NCBI RefSeq assembly: GCF_011683955.1
Contig: NZ_JAAQPI010000007.1
Span: 186,001-250,000, forward strand
Direction: 5' to 3'
DNA from: Pseudomaricurvus alkylphenolicus
GTDB taxonomy: Bacteria; Pseudomonadota; Gammaproteobacteria; Pseudomonadales; Cellvibrionaceae
DNA: 64,000 nt
A program made the translations under genes and the position numbers. The notes under the pieces were generated by a model. That model worked only from the letters and a program-made list of their open reading frames with translations. It searched no databases and was not told the DNA's origin. Positions 25,780 through 35,600 of this stretch are shown in pieces (positions within the stretch are counted from its first letter, which is position 1; the number at the start of each line of letters is the position of its first letter).

Positions 25780-27981
25780 TTAGAAAAGATTCCAGGTTGC
25801 GGTGACGCCCACCGTACGAGGCATCGCGGGAATGTGAAACGCGCCAAAGGGAGCCAACGCGTAGTTGTGCAGGTAGTACTCCTCGTCAAATGCATTATTG
25901 ATCCAGCCCGCCACTTCCCAATGCTCTTCAGGCGAGACATAGGTCAATCTCAAGTTGGTGACTCTGTAGGCGGGAATCGCGGCATAGTCGACGTTCTGTA
26001 CATCCTGATAAGCTTGATCCTTGGCCACATATTCCGCCCGGGCATTAACGCTTCCACCACTCTCCAGATCCCAGTCATAGAGCGCCGCAAGGCTGTAAGC
26101 ATGTTTCGGCGCGTTACGCAGTTTATTGCCTTCATGGGGTTCGAGGTTGCCATCCAGCTGGGTGTATTCAGTATCAAGATAGGCATAGGTGGCGGATAGC
26201 TGCAGGTTTTCGGTCAACGCCAATGTGGCTTCCAGTTCAATACCCTGGCTCACCGCCTCACCGGCATTTTTGGTTTGCAATGGAGGTACCGGGCTACCAT
26301 TGGGAAAGGTCTGGAGAATCTGCAGGTCTTCGTATTGCGTATTAAACAGCGCTCCGTTTAAACGCAGGCGACGATCAAGCAGCATCGACTTGAAGCCCAG
26401 TTCCAGATTCAATGCCTGTTCTTCGTCGAATGGCGTCGCCGCTCCCTCTCCGGTGGACGCCGTGCCATCGAAGCCGCCGCTCTTGAATCCGCTGGCAGCG
26501 CTGAGGTATACCATGGTGTCGTCGTTGACATGGTAGTTGACCACCAACTTATAAGTTGGCGCCGTCCAGGTTTCGCTCACGGCGACGTCGTAACTCTCCA
26601 GCACATACAAACCCGCCCCCCCGGTGCCGACATTGGTAAAGTCTTTTTCTTCGCGGGTGTAGCGCACCCCCAAGGTCAGATCGAGATCCTCTGTCAGGGA
26701 GTAGGTACCCTGCCCAAATATTGCAACACTGGTGGTTTCGTTACCTTGAATGGAGAAGTCATCGGGCAGAGCTATGGTGGTGCCGAGAGGTACCACACCG
26801 CCCCCCGTAAACAGTGCACCGAGATCGACTGCTGTGGTAAAGGCGCCCCCCTCAGTCCGATTTGTCTTTTCGTTGTTGTAATAGATACCTGCCTGCCAAT
26901 TCAGGTCGCCCTGTTCACCCGCCAAACGAAACTCCTGGCTGAGCATTTCGCTGTTTTCTTTCACGAAATTATCGATAGTGAGCACTGGAAACGCGGTAAT
27001 GCCAGTCCCCAGGGAGATCTGGTTCATGGCAGTGGCGCTCTCCCGCCAAGCGGTCAGAGAGGTCAAGGTACCAAAATCATTATCCCAATCCACCTGAAGC
27101 GAAATGCCCTTAGCGTCAACATGAGTGCGGCCGGCATCTTCCAAGTAATTTTCGTGGAAGCCGGTTTGGGGCAACGCCGGCGATTGCAGGAACATTCCGA
27201 CCAGCCCCTGATCGCCGGCAGGAACCACCGCCGAGCCGCTGCGCTCGTCGGTGCCGTAGTCAAGGGTCAGCAGCAATTCCAGATTGTCCTGAGGAGTAAC
27301 CAACACCTGGGCACGAACATTGCCGCTATCGAGGTCTCCTGTTTCAATATCCGGATCAATGACGCTGTCCACATAGGCGTCGCGGTTTTTGCGGCTAAAG
27401 CTGATCTTGCCGTTTATATTTTCCGCCAGAGGGCCTGTGACCATGCCCCGATAGCTTTGCAGACCATAGTTTCCCGCGCCCACTTCCAGGGAGGCTTCCA
27501 GTTCCTCAGAAGGTCGCTTGCTGGTCAGGTTGATGGCGCCGGCGATGGCATTTTTGCCCCACAGAGTCCCCTGAGGACCACGTAACACCTCAATGCTTTC
27601 CAGGTCATAAAGTTCTGTGCCGGCGCCGGCACTGCGATTGATATACACACCGTCGAGAAACAGCGCCACAGACTGCTCGCCACCGCCGGCGCCATCGCCA
27701 TTACTGCCGATGCCGCGAATAAACATTTGTGGCTGGGCCGGGTTAAAGCTGCCCATGCTAAACCCGGGCGTGCGTACGGCGATACCTTTCATATCGCTGA
27801 TGCCAGCCTGCTTAATCATTTCGGCAGACATGGCCGTCACGGCGATAGGTACATCCTGCATATCCTGGGCGCGCTTCTGGGCGGTAACTACAACCTCCTC
27901 AAGGGCAAAACTGCCCGGCTCTTCGGCGATGGCTCCCAGAGAAACAGCAGCGGCAACCGCCAGGGAAGTGGTTTTTTTCAT
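25780..27981 (-). CDS. TonB-dependent outer-membrane receptor 2
   Basis: This 733-residue receptor has a signal peptide (AVAAAVSLGAIAEE) and a TonB-box-like region ALEEVVVTAQKRAQ. The plug carries LYDLESIEVLRGPQGTLWGKN, and the beta-barrel ends in VTATWNLF. A GAGGAGAG site precedes the ATG. It is the first gene of a three-gene operon with an amide hydrolase and an exported amidohydrolase, so the ligand is probably an amide or N-acyl compound trimmed in the periplasm. A divergent AraC gene with a 22-bp-spaced direct repeat between them suggests substrate-induced expression. Confidence 0.9.
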   Translation of the reverse strand: MKKTTSLAVAAAVSLGAIAEEPGSFALEEVVVTAQKRAQDMQDVPIAVTAMSAEMIKQAGISDMKGIAVRTPGFSMGSFNPAQPQMFIRGIGSNGDGAGGGEQSVALFLDGVYINRSAGAGTELYDLESIEVLRGPQGTLWGKNAIAGAINLTSKRPSEELEASLEVGAGNYGLQSYRGMVTGPLAENINGKISFSRKNRDAYVDSVIDPDIETGDLDSGNVRAQVLVTPQDNLELLLTLDYGTDERSGSAVVPAGDQGLVGMFLQSPALPQTGFHENYLEDAGRTHVDAKGISLQVDWDNDFGTLTSLTAWRESATAMNQISLGTGITAFPVLTIDNFVKENSEMLSQEFRLAGEQGDLNWQAGIYYNNEKTNRTEGGAFTTAVDLGALFTGGGVVPLGTTIALPDDFSIQGNETTSVAIFGQGTYSLTEDLDLTLGVRYTREEKDFTNVGTGGAGLYVLESYDVAVSETWTAPTYKLVVNYHVNDDTMVYLSAASGFKSGGFDGTASTGEGAATPFDEEQALNLELGFKSMLLDRRLRLNGALFNTQYEDLQILQTFPNGSPVPPLQTKNAGEAVSQGIELEATLALTENLQLSATYAYLDTEYTQLDGNLEPHEGNKLRNAPKHAYSLAALYDWDLESGGSVNARAEYVAKDQAYQDVQNVDYAAIPAYRVTNLRLTYVSPEEHWEVAGWINNAFDEEYYLHNYALAPFGAFHIPAMPRTVGVTATWNLF

Positions 27982-28061
27982 GGATACTCTCCTCGTCTCT
28001 TTGTTATGTTTTGAACGATAGATGGCCCTCTATTCTAGGCATTCCGCTCACTCGGCCCGTG

Positions 28062-28096
28062 CGAATTAGCGGCAAGTTGATTTCGAATTCGCGCCA
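28062..28096. promoter_or_regulatory. Direct repeat in the receptor 2/AraC divergent promoter region
   Basis: CGAATTAGCGGCA (28062-28074) and CGAATTCGCGCCA (28084-28096) match at 11 of 13 positions with a 22-bp period, about two helical turns. That spacing suits the two DNA-binding sites of an AraC-type dimer. The regulator encoded at 28215 is the natural candidate. Confidence 0.45.
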
Positions 28097-28214
28097 CCCT
28101 GTAGCTTTATAAGACGAGTTGGACGATGATAGATCAATCCAGACTACTCTTAAATTGTCTGCGCCCAACCAATAACCAATAAAAATCAATGACTTAGGAT
28201 GATGTCATTGTGAA

Positions 28215-29282
28215 ATGCCTCCATCTGACCAGGAGAAGGCCTTGCGAAACCACGACACCTTATCAATATCGCCAGAATGGAGCGTCGTGGGCTATTGGTT
28301 CAGAAACGTTCTGGACACGGCTCAGGGCCTCGGCTGTGATCGCGACTCATTGCTGCTGCAGGCGGGACTGTCGCCCGGCATTCTGGAGGATTTGGAGACT
28401 CACTATCCTCTCGCCGATTTATATCAACTGATCCGGTTGATACGAGGCCATTGTGGAATTGAGGATCTGGGGCTCCATTATGTGCTCAACGCCCATCCCT
28501 GCGGGATGGGTTTGGTCGGCATGGCAGCCTACACCGCTCCGACGGTCCGCGCCGCCTGGGAGCTGGTATTTCGTTATCGTCACCTGGTGATGAATACGGG
28601 CAATTCGCAACTGCTCAATGAAGGTGACACCTGCAGTATTCGCTGGTATCCCTACAGCCGAGACATTGTCTCCGACCGCTGCTTTGTAGATGCGGTGACC
28701 GCCGGCTGGATTTCCAACTCTCAGGCACTCAGCGGCAGAACCATCATCCCCACCAGTGTCGAGCTCACCTATACACGTCCTCGAATCACATCGCTGTTTA
28801 GCGAAACCTACGGCAATAATGTAAGCTTTGATCAGCCATACAACAGCATTACGTTTCGCCGAACAGATATCGACGCGCCGGTACGATATGCCAACGAACG
28901 TGTACATCGAGTGCTGTGCCGTGAAGCGGAAGAGGCGATTGCTCACTTGCGAGCAGCCTGCGCTTTTTCAGAGAAATTGGAATACCATATTCGCCAACAG
29001 CTGCCCCAGGGCGAAACCACCGTAGAGACATTGTCGGCGCTAATGCACGTAGCACCACGAACCCTGCAACGCCGTCTAAAGCGGGAAAACACCAGTTTTC
29101 ACGAATTACTGGTCAATGTTCGCCATGAATTGGCTCTGCAGCACCTGCAAGAAGAAAAGCTATCAACATTGGATGTGGCTTTGAGGCTGGGTTACAACCA
29201 GGCAAGTTCCTTTTGCACCGCATTTAAGAGCTGGACGGGGCTAACCCCGTCCGAGTATCGCGGCGAGCAGGAAGCAAATTAG
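28215..29282 (+). CDS. AraC-family regulator with arabinose-binding-like N-terminal domain
   Basis: This 355-residue protein has a long N-terminal domain of the type found in OruR/ArgR-like AraC regulators. A C-terminal DNA-binding domain follows (TVETLSALMHVAPRTLQRRLKREN, and LSTLDVALRLGYNQASSFCTAFKSWTG). The LGYNQASSFCTAFK segment is the second helix-turn-helix with the usual family signature. It diverges from the TonB receptor 2 operon, so it is probably its activator. The ribosome-binding site before ATG 28215 is weak, so the exact start is uncertain. Confidence 0.85.
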   Translation: MPPSDQEKALRNHDTLSISPEWSVVGYWFRNVLDTAQGLGCDRDSLLLQAGLSPGILEDLETHYPLADLYQLIRLIRGHCGIEDLGLHYVLNAHPCGMGLVGMAAYTAPTVRAAWELVFRYRHLVMNTGNSQLLNEGDTCSIRWYPYSRDIVSDRCFVDAVTAGWISNSQALSGRTIIPTSVELTYTRPRITSLFSETYGNNVSFDQPYNSITFRRTDIDAPVRYANERVHRVLCREAEEAIAHLRAACAFSEKLEYHIRQQLPQGETTVETLSALMHVAPRTLQRRLKRENTSFHELLVNVRHELALQHLQEEKLSTLDVALRLGYNQASSFCTAFKSWTGLTPSEYRGEQEAN

Positions 29283-29291
29283 TTGTCGGTA

Positions 29292-30743
29292 TTATTGATC
29301 AATTGGGATCTGCATATGGAAGGTGCTGCCCACCTCCACGTCGGAAGTTACCGCCATCTCGCCCTGATGGTGATCGCTGACAATAAAGTGAGAAAACGAC
29401 AGTCGCTTACCAATGTCGTAATCGTCTTCTGACGCACCATCACCAAAGAAAGGCTCAAACAGATACTGTTGTTCTTCACTGGTCAACCCGATGCCATTGT
29501 GCTGTATCTGAATCCAGATCGCGTCGTAGCATTCAAGAATACGAATGGAAATCTTCGGTTCCCGGCCCGATCCAGGCATTTGCCCCAAGGCGTGTCGGAA
29601 CAGACTGAGAAAGACCTGCTGCAATTCGAATACATAGCATTGGATCTGCGGCAGGCCTTCTTCGTAGTTACGCTCGATCTCGATGTCTTCGAATTTCAAT
29701 TTGGAAGGTACCGACAGCATTTCACTGGCCAGCTTGAGCGAATGGTCCATCACCTCCGGTACATTGATCGCCTGCTTTTCGTCATTGCGACTGCGGGCAA
29801 AGGCGAGCAGATTGCCGATCACCGATGCCACATAGCGGCCCTGGTCCAACGCGTCGGCCAGTGATTCATCGAGCTTGTTGACCTCACTGTCATTGCCCTC
29901 ACCATTGACCGTCAGGGCGCCACTGGCCAGCAGGTTGCGATAGACCTCCAGGTCCTTGAAGATCGCCTGCAGGGGGGTATCGATGTCCTGAGCCATGGTG
30001 GCGGCCAGCTCTCCCATGGAGGACATTTTATCGCGCTGAATCAGTCGGTTTTCGGTCTTCACCCGTTTGGTGACGTCGTCAACCAGAATCACCACACCGG
30101 CTTCCACCTGGCCCTGCAGCGGATAAATGGTGATGTCATAATGGTACCGGCCCCGCTGACTGTGCTTGATGGTAACCGCCTCGCCCTTCTCCATTGCCTG
30201 CTTGACCTGGTCCGGCGAAATGGTAATCACCGGGTAGGCTTCCCACAGGTTCTTGCCCATGACGTCATCGGAGGGATGGCCGGATACCTCTTCGGCGCGT
30301 TGGTTCCACTGAGTGATCTGGCCCTTTTCATCCAGCCCGATCAGCATCAGTGGCATCGAGGTCAGAATATTCTTGATATAGGACTCGGACGCGCGCAGCC
30401 TTTGGGAGGTAATCACGTGCTGGGAGACCTCATCTTCCAACAACTTGTTGGTATCTGTCAGCTTCTGGTTGGCTTCGTCCAGAGTCGCGGTGCGTTCCTG
30501 CACCCTCAGTTCCAAGTCATTACGGATTGCTTCCAGAGCCCGATTGGCCTGGTGGGCCTTGTTGCGAGTGATAAACAGGTTCACCACAACAATCGTTAAC
30601 AGAATAATCAGAGTACCGCTGGTCCAGTTGGCCAGGTGCTGCCAGTTGGTGTTGCCCTCTTCGTCTTTGAAGATGTCGGTAATTCCGGCCAGGACAACTT
30701 GGCTATGGAGAAGAATCAGGGTGGAAAGGATGACTTGTTTCAT
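29292..30743 (-). CDS. PAS-domain sensor with a degenerate histidine-kinase core (pseudokinase)
   Basis: This protein of about 483 residues has a signal or first membrane segment at the N-terminus, a second membrane segment (TLIILLTIVVVNLFI) and a coiled coil. A PAS domain (about residues 120-225, SMPLMLIGLDEKGQITQWN) and a kinase-like core follow. The core aligns with NtrB/DctB-type kinases, but every motif is broken. The H-box MAQDIDTPLQAI has Gln252 for the phospho-accepting His. The N-box reads LSLFRHAL, G1 reads HNGIGL without Asp, and G2 reads GKRLSF. It should not autophosphorylate and may act as a scaffold or signal-responsive binder. The start at 30743 is chosen for the signal segment. 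No response regulator is adjacent. Confidence 0.8.
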   Translation of the reverse strand: MKQVILSTLILLHSQVVLAGITDIFKDEEGNTNWQHLANWTSGTLIILLTIVVVNLFITRNKAHQANRALEAIRNDLELRVQERTATLDEANQKLTDTNKLLEDEVSQHVITSQRLRASESYIKNILTSMPLMLIGLDEKGQITQWNQRAEEVSGHPSDDVMGKNLWEAYPVITISPDQVKQAMEKGEAVTIKHSQRGRYHYDITIYPLQGQVEAGVVILVDDVTKRVKTENRLIQRDKMSSMGELAATMAQDIDTPLQAIFKDLEVYRNLLASGALTVNGEGNDSEVNKLDESLADALDQGRYVASVIGNLLAFARSRNDEKQAINVPEVMDHSLKLASEMLSVPSKLKFEDIEIERNYEEGLPQIQCYVFELQQVFLSLFRHALGQMPGSGREPKISIRILECYDAIWIQIQHNGIGLTSEEQQYLFEPFFGDGASEDDYDIGKRLSFSHFIVSDHHQGEMAVTSDVEVGSTFHMQIPIDQ

Positions 30744-30929
30744 TTTACCGCTCAAACGTGTGATCAGGTGCAATACTAGCATTAGATGCCAAAACCCGCC
30801 TCATTGCTGAGGGCATTTTGTAGGATCGAGCCCCTTTAATTGATTAAATTTTGCTCAATCCGGCACTGGCGTCCAATTTATCAACGCCATTGAAATCGAG
30901 TGCCAGTCGATAGACTAATGCGGGCACCG

Positions 30930-30943
30930 TTGACCTGGATCAA
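30930..30943. promoter_or_regulatory. FNR/Anr box
   Basis: TTGACCTGGATCAA matches the FNR/Anr consensus TTGAT-N4-ATCAA at 9 of 10 defined positions. It is centred near 30936.5; with an ATTAAT-like -10 at 30964-30969, transcription would start near 30978, which is the class II activation distance of -41.5. The downstream gene is the 38-residue membrane protein at 31004. The box points to oxygen-dependent induction. Confidence 0.6.
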
Positions 30944-31003
30944 TATCCCATGCCCAACCACCGATTAATGTGGCTGGACTATTAAAAGCGGAGGTGGTGA
31001 TCC

Positions 31004-31120
31004 ATGAGCGATAAAGCCCTCAGCGACCAGGATACCTGGCGCAATCTGCGAAACCTGATTCTGGTGTTTATCGGCCTGACCGTCGCCATGGCGCTGAGCG
31101 TCAACTACTTCACCGGCTGA
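31004..31120 (+). CDS. 38-residue single-pass membrane protein
   Basis: The ATG at 31004 follows a GGAGGTGG site. The frame encodes a polar start (MSDKALSDQDTWRNLRN) and one hydrophobic segment of about 18 residues (LILVFIGLTVAMALSV), ending NYFTG. It stops exactly one base before the stop codon of the convergent prephenate dehydratase gene. A matching FNR/Anr box upstream argues that this is a real gene. Small proteins of this form often assist respiratory complexes, but I do not recognise its family. Confidence 0.65.
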   Translation: MSDKALSDQDTWRNLRNLILVFIGLTVAMALSVNYFTG

Positions 31121-31990
31121 TCAATCCTCGATAACCGTGTCGGCACGATAGCGGAAGGGATGCGCCGGATAGGTGCCGATGTTGCGCACCTCCTTGGCGA
31201 AGAAGTTCAGTTCCTGCATGGCGAACTTCATGCTGTCCTGATCGGGGTGCCCCTCCACATCCAGGTGAAAGCTTGAGACCTGCATGGTGTCTGACGCCAT
31301 ATAACTCTCCAGCTTGATCATGTTGACGCCGTTGGTGGAGAAACCACCCAGAGCTTTGTAGAGCGCCGCAGGAATGTTGCGCACGGTGAACATCACCGAT
31401 GTCACGAACTTTGTCTGGGGCTCATACTCAGGCATATGGCTGTCGCGCGATAGCACCATAAAACGGGTGGTATTACCGGTTTTATCCTGGAAGTTTTCTT
31501 TCAGGATATCGAGGTTATAGAGTTCCGCAGCCAGGCTGCTGGCGATGGCCGCATGGGTGCCATCGCCGCTTTCAGACAGCTCTTTGGCCGAGCCGGCGGT
31601 ATCCAGCGCTGCGCTTTGCTCCAAGCCCAACTGTTTAATATGACCATCGCACTGCGCCAATGCCTGGGGATGAGAGGAGATCGTCTTCAGGTCCTCCAGT
31701 TTGGTGCCAGGCAGCGCTAATAAACAGTGATTTACCGGTTCAAAGTGCTCGCCAATAATATGCAGTTTGGTCTTTGGCATAAGCCGATAGATTTCTTCGA
31801 CGCGACCCGCCGTCGAATTTTCCAGTGGGATCATCGCCAGATCCGCTTCGCCCCTTTCCACCATAAACATTGCCTGGGTAAAAGAATCGCACGCAAAAGC
31901 TTGCATGTCGGGGAATACCCGGTGGCAGGAAAGGTGGGAGTAGGCGCCGGGCTGCCCCTGATACGCGATGATACTGTCTGCTTTGTCCAT
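31121..31990 (-). CDS. pheA: Prephenate dehydratase
   Basis: This 289-residue monofunctional enzyme converts prephenate to phenylpyruvate in phenylalanine synthesis. The catalytic domain (about 1-185) contains the ENSTAGRV segment and the TRF motif (T175-R176-F177). A C-terminal ACT domain (about 195-270) follows. The ACT motif that binds Phe is usually GALV/ESRP; here the second reads ESYM (residues 228-231), so feedback inhibition may be altered. There is no chorismate mutase domain, unlike enteric PheA. The ribosome-binding site is weak. Divergent from the Hsp20 gene. Confidence 0.9.
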   Translation of the reverse strand: MDKADSIIAYQGQPGAYSHLSCHRVFPDMQAFACDSFTQAMFMVERGEADLAMIPLENSTAGRVEEIYRLMPKTKLHIIGEHFEPVNHCLLALPGTKLEDLKTISSHPQALAQCDGHIKQLGLEQSAALDTAGSAKELSESGDGTHAAIASSLAAELYNLDILKENFQDKTGNTTRFMVLSRDSHMPEYEPQTKFVTSVMFTVRNIPAALYKALGGFSTNGVNMIKLESYMASDTMQVSSFHLDVEGHPDQDSMKFAMQELNFFAKEVRNIGTYPAHPFRYRADTVIED

Positions 31991-32101
31991 AACTACAACA
32001 CTGCTGTTACTATCAGAATCAATAAGAGGCGTAGTATGCCACAGGCAAGCGCGTCCACATAATAACGCAACTGTTTATAGCCAAATATTGCAAAGAGTGC
32101 A

Positions 32102-32127
32102 TTTGAAATTAAGAGATTGGATACCAT
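32102..32127 (+). promoter_or_regulatory. Possible sigma-32 (heat-shock) promoter
   Basis: TTTGAA (32102-32107) and TACCAT (32122-32127), 14 bases apart, resemble the CTTGAA/CCCCAT heat-shock promoter and are followed by ATTT. The downstream gene is a small heat-shock protein, which raises the chance that the match is real. Confidence 0.4.
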
Positions 32128-32173
32128 ATTTCTATTGTCTACATAAACCTCAACTCATACGGGAGATATCACC

Positions 32174-32602
32174 ATGAGTCTGATTCCACGTGATTCGCTG
32201 TTGAACTTTGAGCACATGTTCGACAATTTCTTTACCCCCTCGCGGTTTATGTCCGAGCAAGGAGAAGGGTTCTTTTCTCCACGGGTGGACATCCGTGAAA
32301 ATGACAAGACCTATATGGTCAGCGCTGAGCTACCGGGCGTGAAAAAGGACGATCTTACAGTCACTCTGAGAGACGGAGTTCTGACTGTTGAGGCCGAACT
32401 GCACCAGGAAGACAAAGAAGAGAAGGATGGCAAGCTATTACGCCAGGAGCGCCGCTATGGCCGTTTTATGCGCAGTTTTAACCTGATGGGCGATGTCAAG
32501 GAAAAAGACATTGATGCCACCTTTAAGGATGGAATCCTGCACCTGACCGTGCCCAAGCGCGAGCCCAAGGCACCGCAAAGCCGCCGCATCGAAGTTCATT
32601 AG
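32174..32602 (+). CDS. Hsp20/alpha-crystallin small heat-shock protein
   Basis: This 142-residue ATP-independent holdase binds unfolding proteins. The alpha-crystallin domain runs from about residue 38 to 128 (RVDIRENDKTYMVSAELPGV, then KKDDLTVTLRDGVLTVEAEL). The conserved late strand is FKDGILHLTVPKRE. The C-terminal RRIEVH carries the I-x-V motif used in oligomer assembly. A GGGAG site precedes the ATG. Convergent with the RND pump gene, with two bases between the stops. Confidence 0.93.
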   Translation: MSLIPRDSLLNFEHMFDNFFTPSRFMSEQGEGFFSPRVDIRENDKTYMVSAELPGVKKDDLTVTLRDGVLTVEAELHQEDKEEKDGKLLRQERRYGRFMRSFNLMGDVKEKDIDATFKDGILHLTVPKREPKAPQSRRIEVH

Positions 32603-32604
32603 AT

Positions 32605-35600
32605 TCAAGCCTGCTTATGGGGGACGCCACCAAAACGTCCCCCGACTTTCGCATAGAAAAGCCCTAGCTTTGACGTCCAGCGGTCCCAAATCACGTACAG
32701 ACAGGGGACGAGAAACAGGGTCACCACCGAGGCAAACAGGACACCAAAACCCAGGGAGATCACCATTGGGATCAGGAATTTTGCCTGGCTGCTTTGTTCA
32801 AACAATATGGGCAGCAGACCAACAAACGTGGTCAGTGATGTTAACACGATGGGGCGAAAGCGGTCCTGTCCGGCCGTTAGCGCCGCCTTCACTATATCCA
32901 CACCCTGGGATCTAAGATGATTGAGCCGGTCGAGCAATACCAGGTTATCGTTGACAACAACTCCCGCACAGGCAAGAAAGCCAAAGAATGACATCATACT
33001 GATGTCGTGTCCCAGTAGAAGATGTCCCACCAACCCACCAGTAAAGCCAAAAGGGACAGCGGTAAGAATGATAAAGGGCTGACCATAAGACTTAAATGCC
33101 ACTGCCATCAGCGCATAAACGGCGAGCAGTGCCATCAGGAAGTTACGGGCCAGGCCTTCGCCAAATTGAGCCTGGGATCTTAGATTACCGTCGCTACTGA
33201 GATCAAAGCCGGGAAAACTGCGCTGCCACTGTAACGCGTTTTTTTCCATCATGTGATGGTAGATTGCCAATGCGTCTACCCCTTCGACGGTATCTGCGGT
33301 GATGCTGATATTACGCTTGCGAGAGGTTCGCTCAATAGCGCTGAAACCGGGCATTAAGTGAATATCTGCCACCGCACTCAATGGAATTTCTGTGCCATCC
33401 TCAGTCCGGATTCGCATACTATCCAGCATGCCAAGGTGGCTGCGATCAGCCTTGGGGTAGTGCAACATCACCCGCACATCTTCCTTGGCCCTGGGTATAC
33501 GCTGCACTTCTTCTCCGTAAAGACCCTGCCTGAGCTGGCGGGCAACCGTTTCCGTGGTTATTCCAAGCGTGGTGGCGTGATCCCTGAGGCCAACAACCAC
33601 TTCCACTCGCTCCGACTGTAAACTGCTGCGTACGTTCTCGACGCCAGGATAAGCCGCTAAAGTCTCTTTAACTGCGTTTACCGCCTGCAACTGGGACGGA
33701 TAATCATTGGCAGCAACATTAAGATTCAACTGAATATCTGCGCTATTGTTACCAAACCCCGTAACCAGAGAAAAGCTTTTGGCTTCTGGCATTGGTCCTA
33801 TCAATTTCCGAAGACGTGCGCTGACCTGGTCGATGTTAACGACCCGTTTCTCAGGCTGCATCAACCCAACGAATAAGTTAACCTCAGCAGCTCGCGCTGT
33901 TTTTTTGATTTCGGTGAGAAAGGGCTTGCCTTGATTTATTTTTATCAGTTTCTCGTCATCGCGCATATCAATGGCGATACGTTCAATGCGGTCGGCGATA
34001 GCTTGGGTATCCTCAAACGCAGTCCCCTCGGGTAAAGTGATGTTCACTGACAAGAAGCTTTGGGGCACATTGGGAAAGAACGAAGTACCCACCCAGCCTC
34101 CAATATAGAGCGCAACGGAGATCATAAAAACCAGAGTAAATCCGATCAGTGTCGCGCCGCGATTGCCGATGACGCTCTGTAACAGAGGCCGATATCGACG
34201 CTTGGCCACGCTCATGAGCCCGTCAGCAACGCGGCTCCGGGTGACACTTAGCTTACGGAGCAAGGAGAATCTGCTGGCACGCTCGGGCTTGAGGTGCGCG
34301 AGGTGACAAGGCAGGATCAACAGACATTCAATCAGAGAAAACACCAGACAGAAGGCCACCACATAAAATATGGAATGCGTAAATGGGGCTACCGCTGTTG
34401 GGACACCCAGCATTGGCAAAAAGAAAATGATGGTGCTGAGCACAGCCAGTATCACCGGCTTCATCACCCGTCTTGCACCTTCGCTGGCAGCATTGTGTGT
34501 ACCCAACTGCTGGCAGGAATAGATGCTCTCCCCCACCACAATTGCATCATCCACCACAATACCCAGTACCATCAAAAACGCAAACAATGACAGCATATTC
34601 AGGCTGATACCTGCATAGGGCAATGACCAAAAGGCGCCGGCGAAGGCGGTAACGATACCCAGGCATACCCACGCCCCCAACAGAGGGCGTAGGAACAGCA
34701 TCAAAATGGAAAACACCAACAGCAAACCACCGCCTGCGTTGCTGGTGAGTAGCACGACTCGACTGTCAAACAGCTCTCGCATTTCGTAATTGATGGTGAC
34801 ATCTAAACCAGGGGGAAGAATGGAGCGTAAGTCCTCGATATATTGGCGCGCAGCAGCCGTGCCGCCAAACAAATCCGGGTTATCACTGATGTGAACCGTA
34901 AAATCCAGCGCCGGTTTGCCATTGTAAGTCACCTCAAGGTCTTCCTCGGCGAAACCGTCTCGGATTTCGGCAATATCGCCCAGGGTCAACTGGGAGCCAT
35001 CCCTATTGGAGAGAACCACAATTTCGGCAAAATCCTGCGCACTATACGCCTGTTCCCGGGTTTGCACCTGCACCCCCCCGGTAGGTGTTTGAATCATACC
35101 CGCCGGCAGGTTTACCGATGATTGCCGGATAGCCCTGGCCACTTGTTCGAACGTTAAACGGTATTTTCTGAGCGTATTCTCGGAGATTTCGATGCTGACC
35201 TCGTCCGCTCGTGCACCGTTGTAGGTTACATCGGAGATACCATCCAACAGCGGCATTTCGTCGCGAACCTGCTGACCGAGTCTCTTCAGAGTCGCCTCAT
35301 CGGCGTCACCGTAAAGGGAAAAGAACATCAGTTGCGGCCGAAAATGTTCGTGGCTGACAATCGGGCGTTCGGCACGAGGCGGAAACGTATTGATGGCGTC
35401 CACCCTCGCCTTGATATCGTTCAGCAACTGCTTGATATCGAAGCCCTCGATCACTTCGATACGAACATTGCCTGAGCTTTGACGAGAACTGGAGGTTATC
35501 TGGAAAACTCCCGCCAGATCCGACACTGCCTCTTCAATTCGAACAACAATTTGCTGCTCTACCTCTTGGGGCCCCGCACCGGGATAGATCATGGTGACAT

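Noticed and set aside
26530-27585. Long open frame opposite TonB receptor 2
   Set aside because: It shows no recognisable motif; the receptor on the other strand accounts for the sequence.
28184-28212. ATCAATGACTT and GATGTCATTGTG resemble halves of the TetR palindrome
   Set aside because: Neither forms the complete ATGTCANTGACAT palindrome, and the place belongs to a different regulator (AraC).
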